DNA from: Ignavibacteriota bacterium
Lineage (GTDB): Bacteria; Bacteroidota; Ignavibacteria; Tepidaquicellales; Tepidaquicellaceae
Assembly: GCA_003158365.1 (NCBI GenBank)
Contig: PMIW01000227.1
Location: forward strand, 1-13,562
Reading direction: 5' to 3'
Length of the DNA: 13,562 bases
Shown: one piece after another, positions 1 to 8,001 of the stretch
Layout: every line of letters starts with the position of its first letter
Position numbering within the stretch: position 1 is the first letter of the stretch
Translations under genes and position numbers: made by a program
Notes under the pieces: generated by a model
Databases searched by the model: none
What the model was told of the DNA's origin: nothing
Seen by the model: only the letters and a program-made list of their open reading frames with translations

Positions 1-491
1 ATAAAATAAGAGTCGTTGTTACAAATCTTGATACTTCTTCTCCGGATGATGCCAGATTCTTAGGAACTAATCCATTTGTGCTCCCGGTAATGACAAGCGG
101 CGCACATAAGATGTATTTAAGCAGCAACAGTTACATCAATCTGCCGGTTAAAACTGTTTCAGCAATAAGAAATCAGATTTTTGCCGAAAGTGAAAACAGC
201 GAAATAAATTCCGATAAAGAGTTTCAGTTGCATCAGAATTATCCGAACCCCTTTAACCCTGTTACTAAAATTAGTTTCAGTATCCCGCAGACTTACAGCG
301 GTATTGTTTCTTTAAAGGTATATGATGTTGCAGGTAAAGAAATTTCATCGTTTGTTTATAATGTTTCGGAAGCAAACAATGGTCAGTTTGATATCAGCTG
401 GAATGGTGCTAACTATTCAAGCGGCATATATTTCTATAAGCTTGTTGCAGGAAATTACAATGACATAAGAAAAATGATTCTTATAAAATAA
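1..491 (+). CDS. C-terminal end of a secreted PepX_C-domain hydrolase with a T9SS sorting domain (5' truncated)
   Basis: The reading frame is already open at base 3 and ends at a TAA at 489-491, so the gene begins outside the window. The first visible part (KIRVVVTNLDT, then NPFVLPV and SYINLPV) aligns closely with the last 50 residues of the minus-strand hydrolase at 1030-2628 (KIRIVLTNLDT, NPYVLPV, SYIELPL). It is therefore the end of a jelly-roll domain like that of X-Pro dipeptidyl-peptidase/CocE-type hydrolases (PepX_C). After a short linker comes a T9SS type A sorting domain: QNYPNPFNPVTKISFSIP, beta strands, GIYFYKL, and a final RKMILIK. Such domains direct proteins through the outer membrane and are normally cleaved. 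The missing 5' part presumably holds a signal peptide and a serine-hydrolase domain; that is inferred from the paralogue, which is complete. A GTG at 78 is internal and not the start. Confidence 0.85.
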   Translation, partial: KIRVVVTNLDTSSPDDARFLGTNPFVLPVMTSGAHKMYLSSNSYINLPVKTVSAIRNQIFAESENSEINSDKEFQLHQNYPNPFNPVTKISFSIPQTYSGIVSLKVYDVAGKEISSFVYNVSEANNGQFDISWNGANYSSGIYFYKLVAGNYNDIRKMILIK

Positions 492-520
492 GATATACAT
501 AGTTTTAAATTCCCGATATG

Positions 521-566
521 AACGTTCCCGTCTGAGTAAAAATCAGTTCGGGAACGTTTTTTTTTA
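521..566 (+). terminator. Rho-independent terminator after the T9SS-tailed hydrolase
   Basis: A perfect 10-bp stem (AACGTTCCCG at 521-530, CGGGAACGTT at 549-558) closes an 18-nt loop. It runs straight into about nine T residues (557-565). It lies 30 bp after the stop codon and isolates the first gene from mscL. Confidence 0.85.
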
Positions 567-621
567 TTTGGAATTTTAAAATATTTCAAAAAACAGTATC
601 TTATGAAAATAAAAAATTAAT

Positions 622-1029
622 ATGGGACTAATTAAAGAATTTAAAGAATTTTCCGTAAAAGGGAATGCTGTTGACTTGGCGGTAGGTGTAATCATCGGTG
701 CCGCTTTTGGTAAAATTGTATCATCGATTGTAAATGATATTATTATGCCGCCTTTAGGTTTACTTATCGGCGGTGTGGATTTTAAGGGTTTAAAATTTGT
801 AATGAAGTATCCTGTTTTTGATTCAACAGGTAAAGTAATTTCCGAAGCGGTCACACTAAACTATGGAAATTTCATTCAAACGACTTTTGATTTTATGATT
901 ATTGCATTTTGCATTTTTATGCTTGTGAAGGCAATAAATACATTCAAGAAAAAAGAAGAAAAACCGCCTGAGGTAAAAGAGGAAGTTATTATTTTAAAAG
1001 AAATAAGGGATGCACTAAATAAAAAATAG
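622..1029 (+). CDS. mscL: Large-conductance mechanosensitive channel MscL
   Basis: This 135-residue protein forms a homopentameric inner-membrane pore that opens under membrane tension and releases solutes during hypo-osmotic shock. The N-terminus matches the family closely: an amphipathic start (GLIKEFKEF), then transmembrane helix 1 (residues about 15-42) with the family pattern GNAVDLAVGVIIGAAFGKIV and DIIMPP, the first part being the pore-lining segment. A periplasmic loop follows, then helix 2 (about 83-105, rich in F, I and M), and a charged C-terminal helix (110-135, KKKEEK then EVIILKEIRDALNKK). Length is normal for the family. The ATG at 622 gives the canonical N-terminus; no clear Shine-Dalgarno is present. 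The gene stands alone after a terminator. Its TAG stop (1027-1029) touches the stop codon of the convergent hydrolase. Confidence 0.96.
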   Translation: MGLIKEFKEFSVKGNAVDLAVGVIIGAAFGKIVSSIVNDIIMPPLGLLIGGVDFKGLKFVMKYPVFDSTGKVISEAVTLNYGNFIQTTFDFMIIAFCIFMLVKAINTFKKKEEKPPEVKEEVIILKEIRDALNKK

Positions 1030-2628
1030 TTACTCTTTTAAAGGCAGTTCGATATAACTGCCTTCTTTACCGCCTGTATAAATAATGTTTACGGACGATT
1101 CAAGGACCGGGAGCACGTATGGGTTTGAGCGGAGAAAATTATCGTATTCCCTTGTATCTAAATTCGTAAGCACAATTCTTATTTTATTATGAGCGGTAAA
1201 AATATGTCCAAGAGCATCTCCGCTAATATCTGTTTTCTTTAATTTTCCCTTCACATAATTCCTGTCAGTATAATTTATACTGCTGACAAATTTACTCGTA
1301 CCGTCGCTGAATACTTCGTAAATCTGAAAATTAAACTGGCACACGGGCTTACCGGATTTATATACAAGATGCAATTTCGGAATTCCGAGTACATTATAAT
1401 TCCACACCAGTGGTTCGGAATCGAAAACAAGTCTTTGTTTTATAAATTTCAAATCAAAATAATCGCCCCTGAATTCGAAATTCACGGCCTCATTCATCGT
1501 AAACGTAGAATCGGTTATAATGTTTTTAAATGTAAATGAAGTCGTGTCTCCAATATAAGGAAGTTCTGTAATAATATTTGACGGGTGCAGGTAAAATTTT
1601 ATTCTGCTTGCATTTTCAAACAAAGATGTATTTGAATATAATCTCTGGAAAGACCAGATGTTATTTTCAATAGGCAATGAGCTTAGACTTGCAGCAAAAT
1701 TGATTTTCTCATCCGGATCGATATTATTCAAATGCTTGTCAAGCCACTCCTTCATGCTTTTATCGTGATATGCATCTTCGTCTTCTGTCGTGATGCTCCC
1801 GTGTCCTTCTATTGCACCGAAATAGAATTTTGTGTTTTCAGAAAAATTTGAAAGATTTTCAATAATGCTGTTGGAACTGAAATATTTATCTTCAAATGAA
1901 TTCGAAATAAAAACAGGAATCTTATTTTCGTTAATGGAAGAAGAAAAATCTCTTTGCCGGGGAATACAATATAAAAGGCTGTCCCATTTATCTCTTTTCC
2001 CGGATAAAATCCAGTTCCTGAAGCTTTTAACTTCATTGTTATATCTTACTATATCGGGTGAGTAACTGAGAGACCAAAGCAATGACATTTTTATACAGCC
2101 GTTACCAATCCAGTTGGACGCAAAATCAGGGGATATTAAATCGGATATCAGGCAATTTACATCCAGTCCGTCGCAGGCAGCCATTAATGGTACAATTCCG
2201 CCCTGGGATGAACCTATTACTGCAATTCTCTTTTTATCGACTAATATATCTTTTTTTATGTAATCGATTACATCTTTTAAATCATCTGCTTCAATTTCAC
2301 TTATTAAATTGGATTCGCCTTCGGAATTACCCTGTCCGCGCATCGAAAAAGTAAATGTAATAAATCCAAATCTTGCGTATGCAGCAGCATTTGCAAGATT
2401 ATCTTCTTTTGTCTTTCCGAAACCGTGGCAATATACTATGCACGGAAATCCTGTCAGGGGTTTCGCAATATTTGGAGTGAACGATGTGCAATCCAGGCTG
2501 ACATCATCCCTTAGTTTTAGCTTGAAATTTTTCCTTGAAATATCGAAGTCGTTTTCTTTGTAACTCTGACTTTGAACATTAAAAGCGAAAAGAAGTATTA
2601 ATATTACTATTCGTTTTATATTAATCAT
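1030..2628 (-). CDS. Exported alpha/beta hydrolase with PepX_C-like C-terminal domain (S15/CocE-type)
   Basis: From the ATG at 2626-2628 the product has 532 residues and begins with a signal peptide (MINIKR, hydrophobic VILILLFAF, then VQSQS). Upstream in-frame starts (ATG at 2653-2655, TTG at 2671-2673) would bury the signal behind extra residues and overlap a candidate promoter, so I prefer 2628. An alpha/beta-hydrolase domain follows: YCHGFG (oxyanion region), SMRGQGNSEG, a nucleophile elbow GSSQGG (Ser about 141), an acid in SFEDKYF (Asp about 247) and the histidine in EGHGS (about 276). The C-terminal part resembles the PepX_C jelly roll of S15 peptidases and cocaine-esterase-like enzymes. 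The substrate cannot be told; peptidase and esterase are both possible. It is a paralogue of the truncated gene at 1-491 but ends at LPLKE without a T9SS tail, so it is likely periplasmic. Confidence 0.85.
   Translation of the reverse strand: MINIKRIVILILLFAFNVQSQSYKENDFDISRKNFKLKLRDDVSLDCTSFTPNIAKPLTGFPCIVYCHGFGKTKEDNLANAAAYARFGFITFTFSMRGQGNSEGESNLISEIEADDLKDVIDYIKKDILVDKKRIAVIGSSQGGIVPLMAACDGLDVNCLISDLISPDFASNWIGNGCIKMSLLWSLSYSPDIVRYNNEVKSFRNWILSGKRDKWDSLLYCIPRQRDFSSSINENKIPVFISNSFEDKYFSSNSIIENLSNFSENTKFYFGAIEGHGSITTEDEDAYHDKSMKEWLDKHLNNIDPDEKINFAASLSSLPIENNIWSFQRLYSNTSLFENASRIKFYLHPSNIITELPYIGDTTSFTFKNIITDSTFTMNEAVNFEFRGDYFDLKFIKQRLVFDSEPLVWNYNVLGIPKLHLVYKSGKPVCQFNFQIYEVFSDGTSKFVSSINYTDRNYVKGKLKKTDISGDALGHIFTAHNKIRIVLTNLDTREYDNFLRSNPYVLPVLESSVNIIYTGGKEGSYIELPLKE
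1041..1064. terminator. Possible shared hairpin terminator between convergent mscL and hydrolase
   Basis: AAGGCAGTT (1041-1049) and AACTGCCTT (1056-1064) form a perfect 9-bp stem with a 6-nt loop. The hairpin lies just past the mscL stop and inside the last codons of the opposing hydrolase. A T-rich stretch follows on the plus strand (TTCTTT, 1063-1068) and TTT on the minus strand. The T tracts are short, so bidirectional termination is an inference. Confidence 0.45.
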
Positions 2629-2642
2629 TAAGTGTATATTAA

Positions 2643-2673
2643 TAAACTTATGCATTAAAAATTCAAAACACAA
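2643..2673 (-). promoter_or_regulatory. Candidate Bacteroidota-type promoter of the exported hydrolase
   Basis: On the minus strand a TTG (-33 element, 2673-2671) is followed after exactly 20 nt by TAAGTTTA (2650-2643). This matches the Bacteroidota -7 consensus TAnnTTTG at all but the last fixed base. Transcription would start near 2637, leaving an untranslated leader of only about ten bases before the ATG at 2628. That also argues against the upstream in-frame starts. Confidence 0.35.
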
Positions 2674-2771
2674 TATTAATCAGTGCTTTTATTTTGAAAA
2701 TGCGGAATATTATTGAATTTATCTTTTGATTTATGAATGGTAATTTATGAGAATTATAAAATATTTATTAT

Positions 2772-4745
2772 TTGATTTCACTAAGCAACATAAGTCTGTC
2801 TTTCGGTTCAAGGACGTTATTCGAAGATGTAAGTTTCAGGGTAGCAGGAAAGGACAGGATCGCATTTGTAGGCTCGAACGGAGCAGGAAAATCTACACTT
2901 TTGAAAATCATCGCAGGTTTGCAGCAGCAGGACAGCGGTGTTGTTGCGGTATCAAAACATACAACAGTAGGTTATCTGCCGCAGGAAGCAGCTTTATTCG
3001 AAGGCAAGACTCTCTATGATGAAGTTTATTCTGCCGCTGATGATTTGAACAGGATACAGGATGAATTGAGGGATACCGAAACAGAACTTAAAACTATTAC
3101 GGATACGACATCTGATGCGTATCTGGATTTGCTGAATGAATATTCGGAATTGCAGGAGAGATTCCTTCTGCTCGATGGATTCCGGCTGAAATCCAAAATA
3201 GAAAAAATATTAATAGGACTTGGATTTGTTTCTGAAGATTTCGAAAGACTGACAGATGAATTCAGCGGCGGCTGGCAGATGAGAATTACGCTTGCAAAAT
3301 TACTGCTGAAAAATCCTTCTATACTATTACTCGATGAACCTACAAACCATCTGGACTTTGAATCTTTGCTGTGGGTTGAAAATTATCTGCAGTATTATAA
3401 TGGTGCCGTAATACTCGTATCTCACGATAAAAATTTTCTCGATAATATTACGAAGAAAACTTACGAAATTTCTCTCGGCAATGTAACCGAATACAACGGT
3501 AATTTTTCTTTTTATATAATTGAAAAAGAAAAAAGGAAGGAAATGCTCGAGAGCCGATTTGAAAATCAACAGAAATATTTAAAGCAGCAGGAAAAATTCA
3601 TTGAGCGCTTCAGGTATAAAGCTACCAAAGCCCGGGCAGTGCAAAGCAGGATAAAGCTTATCGAAAAACTTGATTTAATTGAAATGGAAGATGAAGAAAC
3701 AACACTGCATTTCCATTTCCCGCCTGCAACTCATTCGGGTAAAATAACCGTTGAACTCGATGGAATAAGGAAAAGCTATGACAGGATACACAATGTACTA
3801 GAAAACCTGGACTTGATTATCACGCGGGGGGAGAAGATTGCGCTCGTCGGGAACAACGGGGCAGGTAAATCCACATTAACCAGAATCATTGCAGGAATAG
3901 AACCAATAAACAGCGGAAATATAAAATACGGCCATCTTGTTGACTTTAAGTTCTTTGCACAGAACCAGGCAGAAGAATTAAACACTGATAAAACTGTTCT
4001 GGAAGTAATGGAAGAAACATCAAGCGCCGTTACTGCAAAAGATTTAAGAACCATACTAGGCAGTTTTCTTTTCAGGGGTGATGATGTATTCAAGAAAGTG
4101 AAAGTGCTTTCAGGAGGGGAGAAATCAAGGCTCGCGCTTGCCAAGATGCTTATTGAACCCTCGAATTTCCTGATACTCGATGAGCCTACAAACCACCTCG
4201 ATATGAAATCCAAAGAAGTATTGAAGAATGCACTGAAGCAGTATAAAGGATCTGTGATAGTCGTATCGCACGACAGGGAATTCATTGACGGTTTTGTCTC
4301 TAAAATTATTGAGGTAAAAGATAAAAATATTAAGACATTCTTCGGAAATTCTTATGATTATATAAAGATTAAGGAAATGGAATTAAATCAAAGAAATATT
4401 TTCGCAAGAGAGAATAATCAGGATAAAAATGAAAATACGGATGAAAAGAAATCTATGTATATGATTAACCTGGAGCAGAAAAAGAAACGCCAGAAGTTTT
4501 TAAAGATACTCAGCCCCGTAAAGAAAAAAATTGCGGAAATAGAATCCGAAATAGAAAAGAAAGAGAAAAGAAAATCAGAACTTGAACTAATTATGTCAGG
4601 GGAAGATTTTTTCAAGGATGCGGATTATGTAATTGAAATTAATGCGGAATATAAAGAAATTCAGAAAAAAGTTAATCAGCTGAATTCACTATGGGAGGAA
4701 AAAGTCAGCGAACTGCACCAACTTGAAAAAGCTAATGAAATTTAA
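2772..4745 (+). CDS. ABC-F family ATPase (ribosome-associated translation factor)
   Basis: ABC-F proteins have two ATPase cassettes and no membrane domain; they bind the ribosomal E site and relieve or regulate stalled translation. This 657-residue product has both cassettes. The first has Walker A GSNGAGKST (34-42), signature FSGGW (164-168), Walker B with DEPTNHLD (188-195) and SHD (217-219). The second has GNNGAGKST (360-368), LSGGE (446-450), DEPTNHLD (470-477) and SHD (499-501). A basic helical linker (about 240-320) joins them, and the C-terminus (about 555-657) is a lysine/glutamate-rich coiled coil of the ABC_tran_CTD kind. The start must be the TTG at 2772, giving MISLSNISLSFG: an in-frame stop lies at 2757-2759 and no ATG intervenes. 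No Shine-Dalgarno is evident. The subfamily (Uup, YheS or other) cannot be fixed by eye, and nothing marks it as an antibiotic-resistance type. Confidence 0.93.
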   Translation: MISLSNISLSFGSRTLFEDVSFRVAGKDRIAFVGSNGAGKSTLLKIIAGLQQQDSGVVAVSKHTTVGYLPQEAALFEGKTLYDEVYSAADDLNRIQDELRDTETELKTITDTTSDAYLDLLNEYSELQERFLLLDGFRLKSKIEKILIGLGFVSEDFERLTDEFSGGWQMRITLAKLLLKNPSILLLDEPTNHLDFESLLWVENYLQYYNGAVILVSHDKNFLDNITKKTYEISLGNVTEYNGNFSFYIIEKEKRKEMLESRFENQQKYLKQQEKFIERFRYKATKARAVQSRIKLIEKLDLIEMEDEETTLHFHFPPATHSGKITVELDGIRKSYDRIHNVLENLDLIITRGEKIALVGNNGAGKSTLTRIIAGIEPINSGNIKYGHLVDFKFFAQNQAEELNTDKTVLEVMEETSSAVTAKDLRTILGSFLFRGDDVFKKVKVLSGGEKSRLALAKMLIEPSNFLILDEPTNHLDMKSKEVLKNALKQYKGSVIVVSHDREFIDGFVSKIIEVKDKNIKTFFGNSYDYIKIKEMELNQRNIFARENNQDKNENTDEKKSMYMINLEQKKKRQKFLKILSPVKKKIAEIESEIEKKEKRKSELELIMSGEDFFKDADYVIEINAEYKEIQKKVNQLNSLWEEKVSELHQLEKANEI

Positions 4746-4760
4746 ATAATAATATATAAA

Positions 4761-4769
4761 AAGGGAGAT
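4761..4769 (+). promoter_or_regulatory. Shine-Dalgarno site of the outer-membrane protein gene
   Basis: AAGGGAGAT lies with AGGGAG ending 5 nt before the ATG at 4773. It is one of only two convincing Shine-Dalgarno sites in the window, the other preceding the lipoprotein gene. This suggests strong translation of this envelope protein. Confidence 0.6.
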
Positions 4770-4772
4770 AAA

Positions 4773-5546
4773 ATGAAAAAAGTTATTACACTGTTTTTAA
4801 TGCTGGGTTTCATTTTTAGTTTACAGATTGCAAAAGCAGACGGTGACCCGGACAAACGAGTTGTAAATAAATACAGCAAAACCGATTTATTATCAAAAAA
4901 AGATTTGGATTATAAAAAAGCAAAAAGGGAATTTGATTTTCTTTCGGGAAATAAAATTGTCGATTTTTATGTTGATTTTCAGCTGGGAGTCAGCGGTACA
5001 AGCCCGAACGTAACTTCTGCATCGGGAGTTGCTGATTATAAAACAAAATCGAAACTTGGATACAAAACAGGAGCATTGTTTTTCATAAGTTTATTCGATA
5101 TGATAAGTTTTTCATCAGGTATAACTTTCAACGGTAAGAGTTTTGAAATTACAAATCCAAACATTCTTCCTCCAACTATTGATACAAGCAAGTTTAAACC
5201 TAATTCCACTATGTATGTTACAGCTAATTATATGCAATTTCCGTTGAATATTCATTTTGGTGGCATGGTTTCAGAAAAAGTCGGAATCGATTTTAACGGT
5301 GGTCCGTATCTGGGAATAAGAATGTCTGTTCCGGATAACGTTTCAAACGGTTCGGGATTTAAAAATTTTGATTTGGGATTGAATGGCACCATAACAGGCA
5401 GTTATGTTATTGTATATCCGTTAAGAGCTTTATTGGGTGTTGATTTACAGTATGGAGGTATAAATAATTTAGGCAGCACATCGACAGTGGAAAGAATATC
5501 CACTCTCAATTATTCGTTTTTTACAGGATTAAGACTTGGATTTTAA
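4773..5546 (+). CDS. Outer-membrane beta-barrel protein (porin-like, OMP_b-brl type)
   Basis: The product has 257 residues. It starts with a clear signal peptide (MKKVITLFLMLGFIFSL) with an AKA/D cleavage site near residue 22. A polar, lysine-rich segment follows (about 23-65). The rest shows the alternating hydrophobic/polar strands of a small barrel: VDFYVDFQLGVSG, MQFPLNIHFGG, KVGIDFNGGPYLGIR, LRALLGVDLQYGG. It ends in FFTGLRLGF with a terminal phenylalanine, as expected for BAM-assembled outer-membrane proteins. This resembles the OMP_b-brl_2/PorT-like families common in Bacteroidota, but I cannot assign a specific function. It lies 27 bp downstream of the ABC-F gene, so the two may share a transcript ending at the terminator at 5575-5610. 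The start is supported by a good Shine-Dalgarno. Confidence 0.8.
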   Translation: MKKVITLFLMLGFIFSLQIAKADGDPDKRVVNKYSKTDLLSKKDLDYKKAKREFDFLSGNKIVDFYVDFQLGVSGTSPNVTSASGVADYKTKSKLGYKTGALFFISLFDMISFSSGITFNGKSFEITNPNILPPTIDTSKFKPNSTMYVTANYMQFPLNIHFGGMVSEKVGIDFNGGPYLGIRMSVPDNVSNGSGFKNFDLGLNGTITGSYVIVYPLRALLGVDLQYGGINNLGSTSTVERISTLNYSFFTGLRLGF

Positions 5547-5574
5547 TATAGTTTAAATTTGTTAATATAATTAA

Positions 5575-5610
5575 GCACACGGTTTTTAAAAAAGAATCGT
5601 GTGTTTTTTT
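5575..5610 (+). terminator. Rho-independent terminator after the outer-membrane protein gene
   Basis: CACACGGTT (5576-5584) pairs with AATCGTGTG (5595-5603), one pair being G-U. The loop is 10 nt, and seven T residues follow at 5604-5610. It ends only 7 bp before the open reading frame of the radical SAM gene begins, leaving little room for a separate promoter. Confidence 0.85.
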
Positions 5611-5703
5611 CAATAAAATAAATTTATTTCTAATACTCTGCAGGAAAAAAGAAAAATAAGAATTTTACTGGTCGCTAATCCCGATACATATTTTGGCGTT
5701 GAT

Positions 5704-7080
5704 ATGATGTTCAGGATACCGAATCTCGGACTGTGCTCACTGGCTGCGAATGTGGACAGGAATATCTGTGTTGTAAAAGTAATTGATTTAATTGCAGTCA
5801 AAAATAAATATAAAAAATACTTTGTAAATCTGCTTACGCAATTCAAACCTGATATTGTGGGATTTTCCTGCATGGCATTTCAGTACGCCAGCACTCTTCG
5901 CCTTGCCGGGTTAACTAAAGAGTATGACGAAAATATTACAGTGCTTTTAGGGGGTTACTATCCGACTGTGGATAGCCGGAGCATTCTTGAGAGCGATGAT
6001 ATGAGATTTATAGATTATATTTTCAGAGGAGAGGGTGAAATTTCTTTCAGTGAATTTGTAAAAGCATATTCAAAAGGAGAAGGTTTCGAAAGCGTTCCGG
6101 GAATTTCTTATATCTCAAATAAGACCGTAATAAATATTCCGTTTGGATGCCTTGCAAATCTTGATGATTTAAAAATTCCTGACAGAAGTGTCCGTTTGTC
6201 TGATAAAGGTTTTAACTGCATGGGATTTAAATCCGACGCAATTGAAACTTCCCGCGGATGTGTTTATGAATGCAATTTCTGCTCTATCCAGAATATGTAC
6301 GGAAAAAGTTACAGGAAATATAAAATAGAAAGAGTTCTCGAAGATATCCGCGATGCAAAAAAATACGGGGCGGAATCATTAATGATGACCGATGATAATA
6401 TTTCTTTGGACGGTAAGAGATTTAAAGAATTATGCGAATCTATTACGGATGCAAAATTAAATGATGTAAAATATCTTACACAGGCAAGTGTCAACGGAAT
6501 TAAAAGAACACCCGGTCTTGCAAAAGCAATGGCTGATTCGGGAATGAACTGGGTTTTTCTTGGAATTGAAAGTTCAAGTGATTCTGCACTTGATTATTTG
6601 AATAAGAGCACTCAATTAAAAAGTTCTGATACTGAAGAAGTTGTAAAAGAGCTTAAAGAATACGGAATAATTGTCATCGGCGGATTTGTATTCGGTTATC
6701 CAAATGATACAGAAGAAACTCTAAGAGATAATTTTGAATTTGCGAAAAGAATAGGTGTGGATATACCTACTTTTAATATTTTAACCCCTTATCCTAATAC
6801 AAAAATCCGTGAAGAACTTCTTCAGCTGGATTTAATCACGAATAAATTTGATTACTCCAAATACGACTGCTGGGAAGTAAACATAAAAACTAATCACTTA
6901 TCCTCCGAACAAATTTATGAAATACGCAATGAGCTTGAAGCGCGTTTTCCCGTCGAATCGGGAGCTCTGTGGCGCATGGCAAAAAAATATCCTGTCTATT
7001 TTGCAAAACTGATACCAAGGTGGACTTTTACAAAACCTCAGGATTTCTTTAAATTCCTAAAGGGATTCAATAATAAATAA
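5704..7080 (+). CDS. B12-binding-domain radical SAM protein
   Basis: The N-terminal part looks like a cobalamin-binding Rossmann domain (FKPDIVGFSCMAFQYAS, then VLLGGYYPT and YIFRGEGE). The central part is a radical SAM barrel with the [4Fe-4S] motif CVYECNFC, that is CxxxCxxC with cysteines at about 186, 190 and 193 counted from the ATG at 5704. Later motifs are FLGIESSSD and GGFVFGYPNDTEET. Members of this BchE-like class use SAM and often cobalamin for methylations or ring rearrangements on lipids, tetrapyrroles or natural products; the substrate here is unknown. The coordinates use the first ATG, but the frame stays open back to 5617 and encodes KIRILLVANPD, which looks like the missing first beta strand. 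Translation probably starts upstream at a non-canonical codon such as ATT 5626 or CTG 5638, because no ATG, GTG or TTG is available there. Confidence 0.85.
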   Translation: MMFRIPNLGLCSLAANVDRNICVVKVIDLIAVKNKYKKYFVNLLTQFKPDIVGFSCMAFQYASTLRLAGLTKEYDENITVLLGGYYPTVDSRSILESDDMRFIDYIFRGEGEISFSEFVKAYSKGEGFESVPGISYISNKTVINIPFGCLANLDDLKIPDRSVRLSDKGFNCMGFKSDAIETSRGCVYECNFCSIQNMYGKSYRKYKIERVLEDIRDAKKYGAESLMMTDDNISLDGKRFKELCESITDAKLNDVKYLTQASVNGIKRTPGLAKAMADSGMNWVFLGIESSSDSALDYLNKSTQLKSSDTEEVVKELKEYGIIVIGGFVFGYPNDTEETLRDNFEFAKRIGVDIPTFNILTPYPNTKIREELLQLDLITNKFDYSKYDCWEVNIKTNHLSSEQIYEIRNELEARFPVESGALWRMAKKYPVYFAKLIPRWTFTKPQDFFKFLKGFNNK

Positions 7081-7103
7081 ATATATATATTTCCCGTATT
7101 TCT

Positions 7104-7124
7104 AGAACTTTATTTGCAAGTTCT
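7104..7124 (+). other. Inverted repeat between the radical SAM and MBL-fold genes
   Basis: AGAACTT (7104-7110) and AAGTTCT (7118-7124) form a 7-bp perfect stem with a 7-nt loop, 24 bp after the radical SAM stop. No T run follows, so it is at best a weak terminator. It could equally be an mRNA stability element or an operator for the MBL-fold gene. Confidence 0.35.
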
Positions 7125-7145
7125 TATGTTAAAACTATAAAAATT

Positions 7146-7997
7146 ATGAAAATAGGGGATTATAAAGCTTCTTTGATTCAGACAGGTCTCTTCAGATTAG
7201 ACGGTGGTGCTATGTTCGGTGTGGTACCCAAGCCATTATGGTCTATAACTAATCCTTCGGATGAGAATAACAGGATTCAGATGTGTATGAATTCCCTGTT
7301 TCTGGATAACGGGAAAAAGAAAATACTTATCGATACAGGCATCGGGCATAAGCTCTCAAACAAAGTGAATGAAATTTATGCCGTGGATTTTTCTGAATTC
7401 ACACTTTTAGATTCTCTTAAAAAAATTAATGTAAAACCCGAAGATATTACAGATGTTATTCTGACTCATTTTCATTTTGACCATGCCGGTGGCTCGACTT
7501 ATTATAATAAAGAAAAACAACTTGAAATAACTTTTCCGAATGCGGTGCACTATGTTCAAAAGAAACATTATGAATGGGCTATTAACCCGACGGAAAGAGA
7601 TAAAGCCAGTTTTATACAAAATAATTTCCAGCTTTTGTTCGATAAAAAAGTTATAAATCAAATAGATGGTGAATTCAGATTCGATGATTTTATTTCTTTA
7701 CTTCCCGTTAACGGGCACACGCGAAATATGCAGATAGTAAAAATTTCCGATAAAAAAAATACATTATTATATTCGGCAGATTTGATACCTATGTCTGCCC
7801 ACGTACCCCTGCCTTATATAATGGGTTATGATTTATATCCGCTTGTGACCCTCGAAGAAAAAAGATTTTACATTGGAGAAGCTGTAAAAAATGACTGGGT
7901 AATTATTTTTGAACACGACCCCTTCCTTCAAAGTGCAAAAATAGGATTAAGCGACAAGGGATTTTTTGTCAAAGAATCTTTCGTTATTAATGATTAA
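7146..7997 (+). CDS. MBL-fold metallo-hydrolase
   Basis: The product has 283 residues with all metal ligands of the metallo-beta-lactamase superfamily: HFHFDH (H108, H110, D112, H113), H191 in NGHT, D212 in SADL and H257 in FEHDP. These predict a dinuclear zinc or iron site. The order of motifs and the conserved D-T-G in LIDTGIG resemble the AHL-lactonase/AttM-like branch, but that branch holds many hydrolases of unknown substrate, so a quorum-quenching role is not claimed. There is no signal peptide, so it is probably cytoplasmic. The ATG at 7146 gives a natural N-terminus; no Shine-Dalgarno is seen. It lies 65 bp after the radical SAM gene on the same strand, and co-transcription is possible. 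Confidence 0.88.
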   Translation: MKIGDYKASLIQTGLFRLDGGAMFGVVPKPLWSITNPSDENNRIQMCMNSLFLDNGKKKILIDTGIGHKLSNKVNEIYAVDFSEFTLLDSLKKINVKPEDITDVILTHFHFDHAGGSTYYNKEKQLEITFPNAVHYVQKKHYEWAINPTERDKASFIQNNFQLLFDKKVINQIDGEFRFDDFISLLPVNGHTRNMQIVKISDKKNTLLYSADLIPMSAHVPLPYIMGYDLYPLVTLEEKRFYIGEAVKNDWVIIFEHDPFLQSAKIGLSDKGFFVKESFVIND

Positions 7998-8001
7998 TTT
8001 A

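Noticed and set aside
2747..3019. An ATG-started open frame overlapping the beginning of the ABC-F gene, raising the idea of a frameshift at its N-terminus
   Set aside because: Its translation shows no ABC motif, while the TTG-started frame gives an unbroken, family-typical N-terminus, so no frameshift needs to be invoked.
3776..4285. A 169-codon open frame on the minus strand within the ABC-F gene
   Set aside because: It lies wholly opposite the second ATPase cassette, whose motifs are intact, and its translation is a serine/phenylalanine-rich sequence typical of an antisense shadow.
7081..7090. AT dinucleotide run after the radical SAM gene as a repeat or attachment site
   Set aside because: It is only five AT units in AT-rich intergenic DNA with no flanking structure.
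7146..7997. Calling the MBL-fold enzyme a quorum-quenching lactonase
   Set aside because: The metal-binding motifs are shared by many hydrolases in this superfamily and nothing nearby points to acyl-homoserine-lactone signalling.
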